Of a DNA stretch of 64,000 bases, positions 1 through 8,945 are shown piece after piece. The DNA is taken from NCBI GenBank assembly GCA_049282355.1, contig JBAPTW010000444.1:5961-69960 (forward strand). The letters run 5' to 3'. The notes under the pieces are model-generated. The model was not told the origin of the DNA and ran no database searches. It saw only the letters and a list, made by a program, of their open reading frames with translations. Source of the stretch: JAGTVB01 sp049282355. Its GTDB lineage: Bacteria > Pseudomonadota > Gammaproteobacteria > HK1. Each line of letters starts with the position of its first letter. Position 1 is the stretch's first letter. The position numbers and the translations under genes are program-made.

Positions 1-334
1 ATGCATCGCACGGTAGGTAGTTAAAGAGATCCCAAGCGATGATGGCATCGAATTGTAGATCGGACTGAAAATCGAGCAGACGGGAGAATGTCGATCGCCA
101 CAGACCGATATCCGCAGACGCCGGTAGCCGCTCGGCCTCGATGGCTCTAAACAGATCGGCGACATAGACCCTGCCGGGAAACCACGACGATAGATGGGCC
201 ACATTGGCGGCAAGCGGATAACCCAAATCAAGAATATGATACTTCGGCGATGATTCCAGGCAAGCGAGAAAGGCATGAAAGCCTGGAGATGAAATTGATC
301 GAAAAGCAGAATTATCCGTATTGCGCTCCTCCAT
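1..334 (-). CDS. Partial class I SAM-dependent methyltransferase-like protein
   Basis: An uninterrupted reading frame runs from an ATG at 334 off the left edge, giving about 111 residues. It contains ILDLGYPLAANVAHL, which resembles the SAM-binding motif I of class I methyltransferases, then an acidic VYVADLF segment and FDAIIAWDLFNYL, which resembles motif IV. The family call is by motif resemblance only, because the rest of the protein lies outside the window. No clear ribosome-binding site precedes the ATG. The gene is divergent from the CheB-CheR fusion, with a 230-base gap that probably holds both promoters. Substrate unknown. Confidence 0.55.
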   Translation of the reverse strand, partial: MEERNTDNSAFRSISSPGFHAFLACLESSPKYHILDLGYPLAANVAHLSSWFPGRVYVADLFRAIEAERLPASADIGLWRSTFSRLLDFQSDLQFDAIIAWDLFNYLPCDA

Positions 335-564
335 GGAAGACTTGTCTCAACTTAGCACGGTGAGGGCGCCGCCAAGAGCCGCCATTGATCGTGTATGCCA
401 TAATCATAGGCGAGACAAACGCCACTGACCACCACGCCAGATTAATGCCACGAGATTCTCGGCGCCTTAGTAAGCCTCATAGAACAAGAGCAAGGGGAGT
501 GTCATTGAGCAGCTCCCCGTTCTCATTATCAGGACCTACAGATGCCCGCTGATGATGGAGAGGG

Positions 565-3537
565 TTGGCATTGACTACCGATACTGAAAGACCACATCCG
601 ATTACAGCCGCTGAACCGGCAGCTAAACAACCGGTGCGGCGCAGCAACCAAGTCGATGATAACTTGATTATTGTCGGCATTGGCGCGTCCGCAGGTGGGC
701 TCGAGGCGTTGCGCGGTCTACTGTCAGGTTTGCCGACGGACGTGAATATTGCCTACGTGATCGCACAGCATCTGCACCCGACCCATCGAAGCATGCTCAT
801 CGATCTGCTTCGAGCTCACACCAAATTGGAGGTGGTGGAGGCGAAGAATCGTGAGCCAGTTTGCGCCGGACGTGTCTACGTAACCCCACCGGGCTGCAAC
901 GTCTCCATTGCCAACGGGCGCATGAAGCTCACCAAAACGAGCCGTGAGGTGGGCCCGAAGCCCTCAGTGGATCAGTTTTTTACCGCGCTGGCGGAAAACG
1001 TGGGAGAGCGAGCCGTTGGTATTATTCTCTCGGGGACGGGCTCAGACGGTGCCCTCGGGGTCCGCGCTATTAAGGCCCATGGTGGCTTCACTATGGCCCA
1101 GGCCATCGAGTCGGCGAAGTTTGACGGGATGCCTCATGCGGCGATCAACACAGGGGATGTCGACCTGGTGCTGCCGCCCCATCGTATCGGCCCCGAACTT
1201 CGTGATCTACTGAAACATCCTCGCAGTGCTCCGCTGCCGTTACCAGAGGACGATACGCTGTGCAATGTGCAGCGCATCCTACGATTGTTGCTCACGCGCA
1301 CCGGCTGCGATTTTTCTGACTATAAGCCCAACACGCTGCATCGGCGCATTCAACGTCGCATGGCGATCCACAAGGTGGCGCAGCTTAGCGAATATTTACG
1401 TTACGTCGAGGAGTCACCAAAGGAGGCATGGGATCTCGGGCGGGACATTCTCGTATCGGTGACCGCGTTCTTTCGCGATCCGGAGGCCTTTCAGGTACTC
1501 GAGAAGGCGCTGGCCGTCATTTTGGACAGGAAGAACCGAAGCGACCAGATCCGCGTTTGGATACCGGGTTGTGCGACCGGCGAAGAAGCCTATTCCATCG
1601 CCATCCTTTTGGATAAGCTGCTGCGGAGTCGCCCGAGGAGCGTGTCGGTACAGATATTCGGCACGGATCTAGATGAAAACGCAATCCTTCATGCTCGACG
1701 CGGTGTGTACCCGATTGCGAGCCTTGCCGGGATCGACCCGGCTCTGCGCAAGCGCTGCTTTATCAGCGTGCAAAACGCTTATCAAGTGATCAAGCCAATC
1801 CGGGAAATGGTTGTGTTTGCGCGCCACGATCTGGTAAAGGACCCGCCTTTCTCGCATTTGGATCTCATCAGCTGCCGCAATGTGCTCATCTATTTTAACA
1901 GTCGACTGCAGCAGCGAATCATACCGCTGTTTCACCAGGTGATCGAGCCAAACGGCTACCTCTTGCTCGGTAAATCCGAGTCGATCGTCGCCTTTAGCGA
2001 GCTGTTTGAACAGGTCGACCGTAAGTGGCGATTGTTCCGGCGACGCGCCGAGAGATTCAGTTCAGCGCAAGGATACGACTATCACCCTTATCCAATCCCC
2101 ATCACCACACCGACTGCGAGGCGAAAGGGCGAGCAACGACATTCCATGCAGGAGATCATCAATCACGCCATCGCCGACGCCTATGCGCCGTTGGCGGTGC
2201 TCATCGATGAACGCATGCAGGTACGTCACGTGCGCGGAGACATCAGCGCCTACTTGCGCCTCTCCGCGGGGGATCTGGACCTAAACATCGTTAACTTAGC
2301 GCGAGAAGAGCTTCGCACGGATCTGCGCACCCTGCTCTACCGGGTCAGCCGAGACCACACCCCCCTCAAGAGTCGCAGGCTTCAGCTTGGAACTGGGTCC
2401 AATGTCGTTCGCTTGAGCCTACACGCCAGGCCGGTGCGTATGAGCGAGGAGGAGGGCTGGCTCATTGCGATCATCTTCCAAGAGGAATTAGGAGATGACA
2501 TCCAGGAGGGTGATGTCCCCAGGGTTGATCTCTGTGAAGACGCGCGCATCGCGGAGCTTGAGAAAGAGGTGACGGATACGCGCGAACAGCTGCAGACCAC
2601 GGTTGAGGAGCTGGAAACCACCAACGAAGAATTGCAGTCGATCAATGAAGAGTTGCAGTCGGCTAATGAGGAGCTGCACTCGGCAAATGAGGAGCTGGAA
2701 ACATCAAACGAAGAGCTGCAATCCGCCAATGAGGAGCTACATACCCTCAACGAAGCACTGCAACTAAAATCCGCCGAAGTGGCGATGACCAGTGCCGACA
2801 TTGAAAACGTCCTGAAAAGTATCGGATTTCCAATGCTGGTAGTGGATCGCGATCTGCGTATCACGCGGGCTACTCCAGCTGCCGATCAGCTCTTCGATCT
2901 CTCATCAATTCTCTCCCGTCCGGTAGTCACGGGGGTTCCCAGCACCATTAGCCTGCCGGGGCTGCGCAGCGAGCTGCTTCAGGTCATGGAGACCGATCGC
3001 ACGCTGGAATCCGAGCTGGTGCAGGGTAAGACTGTTTACTGGAAGCGCATCCTGCCCTACTACGCGGAGGAGGGAGAGATTGTCGGCGCTATTCTGATGT
3101 TCTTGAACCAAACACCCCTGCATACCGCCGAGAAGGCACTGCGCGAGCGAGAAAGTTATCTTGCCGCCATCCTGAACAATTATCTCTACGGAATCATTAG
3201 TATTGACGAAACAGGTTGCATTGAAAGCTTTAACGCAGCTGCTGAACGTATCTTTGGCTACCGAGCGAGCGAGGCGATCGGTCAAAATGTGGGCATGCTC
3301 TTGCCATCGTCGGAGCGCGATCAACATGCGGGTTACATTCAGCGCTATATCGAAACTGGGAAACCGCACATTATGGGAAAAAGCCGACGGGTTGTGGCAA
3401 GTAACAAGGCTGGAAAGCGCATCACTATCCACCTTACTTTGACCGAGTGGAAAGAAGGCGGGCGACGGTCGCTCATCGGGCTTATCTATGCACCCGACGA
3501 GCAAATCATCCTTCCTCCATCTCCAGCGCAGCATTGA
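565..3537 (+). CDS. CheB-CheR fusion with coiled coil and FixL-like C-terminal PAS
   Basis: A 990-residue signalling protein. Residues about 34-215 are a CheB methylesterase domain with the catalytic triad visible as S42 (GASAGG), H69 (AQHLH) and D161 (GTGSDG), but no receiver domain. Residues about 230-485 are a CheR methyltransferase domain with the SAM motif WIPGCATGEEAYS and SCRNVLIYF. Residues about 660-735 form a coiled coil of seven-residue NEELxSx repeats. A PAS10-like segment (about 750-855) and a PAS domain (about 870-975) follow. The last PAS keeps H921, R927, H935 and R941, matching H200, R206, H214 and R220 of Bradyrhizobium FixL. The start is TTG at 565 or TTG at 571, both downstream of GGAG at 557-560. 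It is followed by a kinase, a FixJ-like regulator and an FNR homologue. No receptor gene is nearby, so the methyl-accepting target is unknown. Confidence 0.9.
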   Translation: MALTTDTERPHPITAAEPAAKQPVRRSNQVDDNLIIVGIGASAGGLEALRGLLSGLPTDVNIAYVIAQHLHPTHRSMLIDLLRAHTKLEVVEAKNREPVCAGRVYVTPPGCNVSIANGRMKLTKTSREVGPKPSVDQFFTALAENVGERAVGIILSGTGSDGALGVRAIKAHGGFTMAQAIESAKFDGMPHAAINTGDVDLVLPPHRIGPELRDLLKHPRSAPLPLPEDDTLCNVQRILRLLLTRTGCDFSDYKPNTLHRRIQRRMAIHKVAQLSEYLRYVEESPKEAWDLGRDILVSVTAFFRDPEAFQVLEKALAVILDRKNRSDQIRVWIPGCATGEEAYSIAILLDKLLRSRPRSVSVQIFGTDLDENAILHARRGVYPIASLAGIDPALRKRCFISVQNAYQVIKPIREMVVFARHDLVKDPPFSHLDLISCRNVLIYFNSRLQQRIIPLFHQVIEPNGYLLLGKSESIVAFSELFEQVDRKWRLFRRRAERFSSAQGYDYHPYPIPITTPTARRKGEQRHSMQEIINHAIADAYAPLAVLIDERMQVRHVRGDISAYLRLSAGDLDLNIVNLAREELRTDLRTLLYRVSRDHTPLKSRRLQLGTGSNVVRLSLHARPVRMSEEEGWLIAIIFQEELGDDIQEGDVPRVDLCEDARIAELEKEVTDTREQLQTTVEELETTNEELQSINEELQSANEELHSANEELETSNEELQSANEELHTLNEALQLKSAEVAMTSADIENVLKSIGFPMLVVDRDLRITRATPAADQLFDLSSILSRPVVTGVPSTISLPGLRSELLQVMETDRTLESELVQGKTVYWKRILPYYAEEGEIVGAILMFLNQTPLHTAEKALRERESYLAAILNNYLYGIISIDETGCIESFNAAAERIFGYRASEAIGQNVGMLLPSSERDQHAGYIQRYIETGKPHIMGKSRRVVASNKAGKRITIHLTLTEWKEGGRRSLIGLIYAPDEQIILPPSPAQH

Positions 3538-3553
3538 TGCCTCCTCGCCCGCA

Positions 3554-5236
3554 ATGAGTAGAGTCAACGACCATCACCACCTCAACGAGGCGCTGGAGCG
3601 GCTTCGGGGACGCATTCTCGAGCTCGAGCGGATGGAGATGGAAAGCCGCGCCAAGGAAGAGCGCTTGTTAGGCGTTGTCCAGGAGCTGGACGTACATCGC
3701 GAAGAACTCTACACCCAAAACGAGAACCTTCTGCATGCCCAGGCCGAGCTGGAAGAGTCCCAACGGAGCTACATCGACCTTTTTGAATACGCTCCGGTCG
3801 GCTACCTTTTCCTGGACCGTGAAGGGGTTATCCACCAACTCAATCTGCAGGGTGCGCAAATGCTCGGATACAGTCGCGCGCACGTTCTGGGCAAACCCCT
3901 GTGGCTATACTTGCCTCGCACCTACCGCGATGCCCTGGCGCAGCACCTGCGTATGGTTTTTCGTCGCAACCGGGCGGCGGTGGAAATAGGCATTCGGCGC
4001 GGCGACGGCTCGACCTTCTACGGCGCCTTAGAAAGCATGTTGGTTCCAGAAGCCGCAGGGTTCTCCCGCTATTGCCGAACGGCGTTGCTGGATGTTACGG
4101 AACGTTGGACTGCCGAGAAGGCACTGCGCGAGAGCGAGGAACGTTTTCGCAACCTCATTGAAGGCTCTATTCAGGGCATCTATATCCACCAAGATTGGCG
4201 CCCGTTGTTCGTCAACCAAGCCTATGCCGACATTCTCGGCTATGATTCACTGGAAGAAATTCTTGCCATGAAGCGCTTTGAGCACCACATCGCGCCTCAC
4301 GAGCGAGCGCGGCTCAGGGACTATCTGACAAGGCGACTGCTCGGTGAGTCCGTGCCGATTCACTACGAGTACGATGCCTTGCGCAAGGATGGCGCGCGCG
4401 TCACTCTAGATAAAGTAGTGAGGCTCATCCAATGGAAGGGGGAGGTCGCGGTCCAAGACACAGTCATCGACATTACTGCCCGCCGGCATGCGGAGGAGCA
4501 AGCGAGAAAGCGCGAGTCAGAGCTCGCCCACGTTGCTCGGCTAAGCACCATGGGGGAAATGGCCACCACGCTCGCCCATGAACTCAACCAACCCCTCACC
4601 GCGATCGTGAGCTACACCGAAGGCGCCTTGCGCCGCTTTGGGCATATTCGCACAAGCCATCCTGAACTGATCGAAGTGCTCGATCAGATTGCTCAACTCA
4701 CCAAACGGGCAGCGCAGATCGTAAGAGGCATGCGCAATTTCGTGCGCAAGAAGGACGCGCAGTTCGAGCGGGTAGACTTCAACCAAGCCATCTCCGAAGC
4801 GGCGCGGCTCATCAGTGCGGAGATACGCAAAAAAGAAATTCGCATGGAACTCTACCTCGCGCCGGACTTACCACTCGTCAACGGCAGTCTGGTCCAATTG
4901 GAGCAAGTCGTGCTCAATCTCATTCGTAATGGTATCGAAGCAATCGAGGAGACGCAGAGTGGGCCACGCAATTTAACCTTACGCACTTTTACCAATCGCC
5001 GAACTGAGCTTGAGCTAACGGTTCGGGACTCGGGGGTGGGCCTTGACCCGGCGATCGCCACGCGTGTGCTCGAAGCTTTTGTGACCACGAAACACGATGG
5101 CCTCGGCCTGGGCCTCTCGATTAGCCGCACCATTCTCGAATCCCACGGCGGCCGTCTCTGGGCGACTCCCAATGAGCGCCGGGGAACCACTTTCCACTTG
5201 ACATTGCCCACGCTACCCAACAGCGATGTCTGCTGA
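3554..5236 (+). CDS. PAS-PAS sensor histidine kinase (FixL-like)
   Basis: Soluble histidine kinase with an N-terminal coiled coil (about residues 10-70), two PAS domains (about 72-185 and 195-315), a HisKA domain and a HATPase domain. The H box is TLAHELNQPLTAI with the phospho-accepting His near residue 342; the N box is VLNLIRNGIEAIEE, and DSGVGL and GLGLGLSISR follow. The HELNQPL form is typical of the FixL/DctB type. The frame opens at ATG 3488 inside the preceding gene; I chose ATG 3554, just after that gene's stop, but neither has a convincing ribosome-binding site. Its stop overlaps the next gene by 11 bases, so it is probably coupled to the FixJ-like regulator. Its own PAS domains lack the FixL haem His/Arg pattern seen in the upstream fusion, so it may take its signal from that partner (inference). 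Confidence 0.88.
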   Translation: MSRVNDHHHLNEALERLRGRILELERMEMESRAKEERLLGVVQELDVHREELYTQNENLLHAQAELEESQRSYIDLFEYAPVGYLFLDREGVIHQLNLQGAQMLGYSRAHVLGKPLWLYLPRTYRDALAQHLRMVFRRNRAAVEIGIRRGDGSTFYGALESMLVPEAAGFSRYCRTALLDVTERWTAEKALRESEERFRNLIEGSIQGIYIHQDWRPLFVNQAYADILGYDSLEEILAMKRFEHHIAPHERARLRDYLTRRLLGESVPIHYEYDALRKDGARVTLDKVVRLIQWKGEVAVQDTVIDITARRHAEEQARKRESELAHVARLSTMGEMATTLAHELNQPLTAIVSYTEGALRRFGHIRTSHPELIEVLDQIAQLTKRAAQIVRGMRNFVRKKDAQFERVDFNQAISEAARLISAEIRKKEIRMELYLAPDLPLVNGSLVQLEQVVLNLIRNGIEAIEETQSGPRNLTLRTFTNRRTELELTVRDSGVGLDPAIATRVLEAFVTTKHDGLGLGLSISRTILESHGGRLWATPNERRGTTFHLTLPTLPNSDVC

Positions 5237-5876
5237 AGGAGTACCCACTGTCTTTGTCGTCGACGACGATGAAGACGTGCGTAACGCTCTGCGATGGCTT
5301 ATCGAATCCGTCGACCTGACGGTGGCCACTTATCCATCGGCCGAAGCGTTTCTCGCGGCCTATACCCCTGGCCAGCCTGGGTGCCTAGTGCTCGACGTGC
5401 GTATGCCGGGAATGGGGGGGCTCGGACTGCTCGAACATATGCGCATAGAGGGAATGGAGCTGCCAACTATTATTCTGACGGGACACGCAGATGTCCCTAT
5501 CGCCGTACGAGCAATGAAATCCGGCGCCATAGACTTCATCGAAAAGCCTTTTACCGATCAAGACTTGCTTGACCAGATTCAACGTGCGCTAAAAGAAGAT
5601 GCCAAGCAACGTAGTCAGCAGCTCAAGCGGGCCGAGGTTCTGTCACGAGTCGAAACGCTAACGCCGCGGGAACGCGAAGTACTTCGACGAGTGGTTCAAG
5701 GACAAGCCAATAAAGTAATCTCTGCAGAGCTCGGAATCAGCGAGCGAACGGTAGAGACCCACCGCAAGAAAATTATGGACAAAATGCAAGCCAAGTCCCT
5801 GGCTGAGCTGATCCAGATGACTCTCCTCTCTCGGATGCTTAAACCCTCTTCCCTTCCCCATCCGGGAAATCCCTGA
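5226..5876 (+). CDS. FixJ-family response regulator (REC-LuxR HTH)
   Basis: A 216-residue two-domain regulator. The receiver domain (residues about 6-122) has acidic residues D13-D15, the phospho-acceptor D57 in LVLDVRMPG, a Thr in ILTGHAD and the Lys of FIEKPF. The C-terminal half has a LuxR/NarL helix-turn-helix beginning LTPREREVLRRVVQG and continuing ISERTVETHRKKIMDKM. This is the FixJ/TodT/NodW layout. The ATG lies inside the end of the kinase gene, indicating translational coupling and a cognate pair. The FNR homologue follows 142 bases downstream, as fixK follows fixLJ in rhizobia; that this regulator controls the FNR gene is an inference. Confidence 0.92.
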   Translation: MSAEGVPTVFVVDDDEDVRNALRWLIESVDLTVATYPSAEAFLAAYTPGQPGCLVLDVRMPGMGGLGLLEHMRIEGMELPTIILTGHADVPIAVRAMKSGAIDFIEKPFTDQDLLDQIQRALKEDAKQRSQQLKRAEVLSRVETLTPREREVLRRVVQGQANKVISAELGISERTVETHRKKIMDKMQAKSLAELIQMTLLSRMLKPSSLPHPGNP

Positions 5877-5893
5877 TCCCCATTACGGTAAAT

Positions 5894-5908
5894 GCGGATT
5901 TCATCCGC
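5894..5908. promoter_or_regulatory. Palindrome GCGGAT-TTC-ATCCGC upstream of the FNR gene
   Basis: A perfect six-base inverted repeat with a three-base centre lies 18 bases after the FixJ-like stop codon and 110 bases before the FNR start. There is no T-tract after it, so it is more likely an operator than a terminator. Which protein binds it cannot be told from sequence; the FixJ-like protein is the obvious candidate. Confidence 0.3.
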
Positions 5909-6018
5909 CCAGGATTTCTCCTACGGTTTTACTTTAAGGATGTATAACGATTGGGGGCATCCAGCGCTGTTCGGAGATCCGCGCTAGCCACCCCGCAGAA
6001 AAAGAGGCGGAAAGCTTC

Positions 6019-6876
6019 GTGGGCACAGTAAAAGCGATAGGGTCGGCTCCAAGCCATGCCGGCTCAGGTCTTGATCCGGCGAGGAACTTAGCATCAGTGC
6101 GCAGAATACTTTCTTGCCGGAGCTGCGCGGTGCGCCACGTTTGCCTGCCTTGCGGGCTTGGCCCAGAAGGATTAGAGCGACTAAAGGGCGTGAGTCCCCG
6201 GCCTTCGCCGGTAGAGCACGGTGAACACCTGTTTCGACCCGGGGATACCCTGCGTGCGCTCTATGCGGTGAAGTCCGGATCAGTCAAAGTTTATAAGCCC
6301 ATGGCCGATGGGGATGAGCAAATTGTCGGATTTCACTTTCCGGGGGAATTGATCGGTCTCGATGGGCTCGCCACCAACAGCCATACTTGCGCAGCGGCCG
6401 CACTGGAGACTACCGCGATCTGCGAATTCCCGGTGACTCAGCTTCACGAAATGTGTCACAACTACCCTCCCGTTCGACAAGAGCTCAATCGCTTATTGGG
6501 AACCCACCTCACTCATCTACGCAATATGTTGCTTTTGGTTGGCAGGAAGAGCGCGGAAGGGCGGCTCGCTGGGTTTTTACTTGACCTTTCCGGACGACTG
6601 AAAACAAGGGGTTACTCGCCTTGCCAATTCTACCTCAGTATGTCCCGCCTCGATATCGCCAACTATTTGGGACTGGCTGTTGAGACCGTAAGCCGCGTAT
6701 TTTCTCGCTTTCAGGATGAAGGCCTTCTGAGTGTACAGTTGCGCCATGTCTATATCCAGGACCTCGATCGCCTCCAAGGGTTGGTAAGCGCTGGTACCGG
6801 CATCGTTGGTCCCTTCCGGCCACAGCACCAGGTCGGTGCGATGGCAATCGCCGGCGGAGCAACGATGAGCTCGTGA
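6019..6876 (+). CDS. fnr: FNR/ANR-type Fe-S oxygen-sensing transcription regulator
   Basis: A 285-residue Crp/Fnr-family regulator. The N-terminal cluster motif is C33-x2-C36-x5-C42 with an extra C45, and the central cysteine is C135 in TAICEFPV. Together these reproduce the four [4Fe-4S] ligands of Escherichia coli FNR, so direct oxygen sensing is expected. A cyclic-nucleotide-binding-like beta roll spans about 70-150. The helix-turn-helix MSRLDIANYLGLAVETVSR keeps the E-x-x-S-R recognition residues that read TTGAT-N4-ATCAA. The start is GTG 6019. The tail of about 35 residues after the DNA-binding domain is longer than in E. coli. Likely targets in the window include the hynS promoter. Confidence 0.93.
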   Translation: MGTVKAIGSAPSHAGSGLDPARNLASVRRILSCRSCAVRHVCLPCGLGPEGLERLKGVSPRPSPVEHGEHLFRPGDTLRALYAVKSGSVKVYKPMADGDEQIVGFHFPGELIGLDGLATNSHTCAAAALETTAICEFPVTQLHEMCHNYPPVRQELNRLLGTHLTHLRNMLLLVGRKSAEGRLAGFLLDLSGRLKTRGYSPCQFYLSMSRLDIANYLGLAVETVSRVFSRFQDEGLLSVQLRHVYIQDLDRLQGLVSAGTGIVGPFRPQHQVGAMAIAGGATMSS

Positions 6877-6904
6877 TAATCGACAGTTATGGGAGTAGAA
6901 CTTG

Positions 6905-7216
6905 ATGGAAAACCGATACAGTGCGCGAAACCCAGCAGCGTTAGACGTCGAGCTGCATCATGGGCGCACCAGTTTCGGCACATTCAAAGTGCGAAACATC
7001 AGTCTTGAGGGTATGTTCGTAGAAACTGGTCCAATACACCTGTATCCAAGCGATCTCATCGATGCCACCCTGGCCGTTGGTCGCAACTCAACTGCCACCC
7101 ATGAAGTCAGAGCCGTGGTCGTGCATCATACAGACGAAGGGATCGGCCTCATGTTTCGCGATTATGAGCCGGCTTTACTTGGATTTTTGTGCTTTTTGTC
7201 ATCCGCAGCTGCCTGA
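6905..7216 (+). CDS. PilZ domain protein
   Basis: A protein of about 103 residues forming a single PilZ domain. The RYSAR segment at the N-terminus and VRNISLEGMFVE fit the RxxxR and (D/N)xSxxG c-di-GMP-binding signatures, and GIGLMF fits the last strand. ATG 6905 is preferred over TTG 6902 because GGAG at 6892-6895 is spaced nine bases from it. It follows the FNR gene by 28 bases on the same strand and may be co-transcribed. It converges on pntB, whose stop is only eight bases away. It probably acts as a stand-alone c-di-GMP effector; its partner is unknown. Confidence 0.85.
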   Translation: MENRYSARNPAALDVELHHGRTSFGTFKVRNISLEGMFVETGPIHLYPSDLIDATLAVGRNSTATHEVRAVVVHHTDEGIGLMFRDYEPALLGFLCFLSSAAA

Positions 7217-7224
7217 GCAGCCAC

Positions 7225-8625
7225 TCAAGCCGCTTTCAACGCGGTAACCAGATCCTCGCATACTGCCTTGGCGTCTCCGAACAACATTGAGCAGTTGTCG
7301 CGATAGAAGAGAAGGTTATCTACGCCAGCATAGCCAGGACGCATGCTGCGCTTAATGAAAAATATCTGCTTTGCTCGGTAAACATCGAGTATCGGCATCC
7401 CATAGATCGAGCTCGATGGATCTTCCTTGGCGGCGGGATTGGTGACGTCGTTGGCGCCGACGACCAGTGCCACATCAGCGGTGGGAAACTCCGGATTGAT
7501 CTCATCCATCTCCAGGACATGCTCATAGGGGATATCAGCCTCGGCCAATAGAACATTCATATGCCCCGGCATCCGCCCCGCGACGGGATGAATCGCGAAT
7601 TTGACCGCGGCTCCTTTTTCTTCCAATAGCTCCATCAGCTCTTTGAGGGCATGTTGGGCCTGGGCGACAGCCATGCCATAACCGGGCACCACAATCACTC
7701 TTGCCCCTTCATTGTTCATCCAGAAAGCCGCATCCTCCACCCCGGCCGCTTTCACGCCTTTTTCAGCCGCCAACGCCATCGCCGAGGAGGCCTCGCTCTC
7801 CTCGCCCACGCCAAAACCACCCAGAATAACGCTCACAAAGGAGCGGTTCATTGCCCTGCACATGATGTAGGATAGAATCGCACCAGAGAAGCCCACGAGC
7901 GCGCCGGTCACGATAAGGAGCTCATTCTCCAAAGTAAATCCAGTCGCTGCCGCCGCCCACCCTGAATAGGAGTTCAACATCGAGATCACCACGGGCATGT
8001 CGGCCCCACCAATGGGAACAATGAGAAGAATACCCAAGGCGAACGAAAGCAAAATGATGAGATAAAGTGAAACTAGATGATTGTTGATCGCAAAGTCAAC
8101 GGCCAACGCGACGGTAGCGATGGCCAACGCTAGGTTAAGCCAATGCTGGGCGGTAAACACCAGCGGTGCCGAGCTCAGGATGCCTTGCAGCTTACCAAAG
8201 GCAACCAGGGATCCGGTAAAAGTGATTGCTCCGATAACGATACCCGCGGACAACTCGACCATCAGCAGCGTTTCCAAGTCGCCTGCCGCTTGCCGATTAA
8301 AGTAAGTCCCAACCGCCACTAAAACCGCCGCCAGACCGACAAAGCTGTGCAACATCGCCACCAGCTGAGGCATAGCGGTCATACGAATCTTAAGGGCGAC
8401 AACGATACCGATAACGGCACCCACTACCCCCCCGATCACGATCAGGTTGTAACCGCGGACTTCCGGACTGAGCAGCGTGACGGTGATGGCGATTATCATA
8501 CCGAGGATGGCGAGCATATTGCCTCGCCGTGCGGTTGCCGGTGACGTCAGTCCCTTAAGACCGAGGATAAACAGGACGGCTGAGACAAGATAGGCCGCGG
8601 CCTGGGCATCAACAGAAATCTGCAT
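7225..8625 (-). CDS. pntB: NAD(P) transhydrogenase subunit beta
   Basis: A 466-residue membrane subunit of the proton-translocating transhydrogenase, which uses the proton gradient to reduce NADP+ with NADH. The N-terminal two thirds carry about eight or nine hydrophobic helices. The C-terminal NADP(H)-binding domain III is recognisable by VIVVPGYGMAVAQAQ, IHPVAGRMPGHMNVLLAEA and VALVVGANDVTNPAA. Length is typical for PntB. It is the last gene of a three-gene operon, 21 bases after pntAB, and an AG-rich site (GAGGA) precedes the ATG. Confidence 0.97.
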   Translation of the reverse strand: MQISVDAQAAAYLVSAVLFILGLKGLTSPATARRGNMLAILGMIIAITVTLLSPEVRGYNLIVIGGVVGAVIGIVVALKIRMTAMPQLVAMLHSFVGLAAVLVAVGTYFNRQAAGDLETLLMVELSAGIVIGAITFTGSLVAFGKLQGILSSAPLVFTAQHWLNLALAIATVALAVDFAINNHLVSLYLIILLSFALGILLIVPIGGADMPVVISMLNSYSGWAAAATGFTLENELLIVTGALVGFSGAILSYIMCRAMNRSFVSVILGGFGVGEESEASSAMALAAEKGVKAAGVEDAAFWMNNEGARVIVVPGYGMAVAQAQHALKELMELLEEKGAAVKFAIHPVAGRMPGHMNVLLAEADIPYEHVLEMDEINPEFPTADVALVVGANDVTNPAAKEDPSSSIYGMPILDVYRAKQIFFIKRSMRPGYAGVDNLLFYRDNCSMLFGDAKAVCEDLVTALKAA

Positions 8626-8646
8626 ACGTGGCGTGTCCTCGATAGG

Positions 8647-8931
8647 TTATTTCTTGCGCTTGAACATGCTGAGCATGCGCTGGGTAACGAGGAATCCTCC
8701 GAAAATATTGATTGAGGCAAGCAGCACTGCTAGGAATCCGAGCAAGTCCACCGTGAAGCTGGCTCGCTCAAAGCCGGCCACCAATAGAGCGCCGACGATA
8801 ATGATCCCAGAAATCGCATTCGTGAGAGAAATAAGCGGCGTGTGAAGGGACGGTGTAACACCCCAGATTACGAAGTAGCCGACAAAACAGGCAAGCACGA
8901 AAACATACAACGCCACGAGAGGTTCGGACAT
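8647..8931 (-). CDS. pntAB: NAD(P) transhydrogenase subunit alpha 2 (membrane part)
   Basis: A 94-residue protein with three hydrophobic helices that forms the membrane portion of the split alpha subunit (domain IIa). TPLISLTNAISGIIIVGALL is the conserved core of this family. AGAGGAAG lies eight bases before the ATG. It sits between pntAA and pntB with short gaps of 14 and 21 bases, so the three are one operon. The alpha subunit is split in two, as in Rhodospirillum, rather than fused as in E. coli. Confidence 0.95.
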   Translation of the reverse strand: MSEPLVALYVFVLACFVGYFVIWGVTPSLHTPLISLTNAISGIIIVGALLVAGFERASFTVDLLGFLAVLLASINIFGGFLVTQRMLSMFKRKK

Positions 8932-8945
8932 GAGAATCGCTTCCT

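Noticed and set aside
477..680. Minus-strand frame of 67 residues with a signal-peptide-like start
   Set aside because: It overlaps the start of the well-supported CheB-CheR gene antisense, and has no ribosome-binding site or family resemblance.
2382..2864. Long minus-strand Ser-rich frame
   Set aside because: It is the antisense of the NEEL heptad repeats, whose regular codons keep the opposite frame open.
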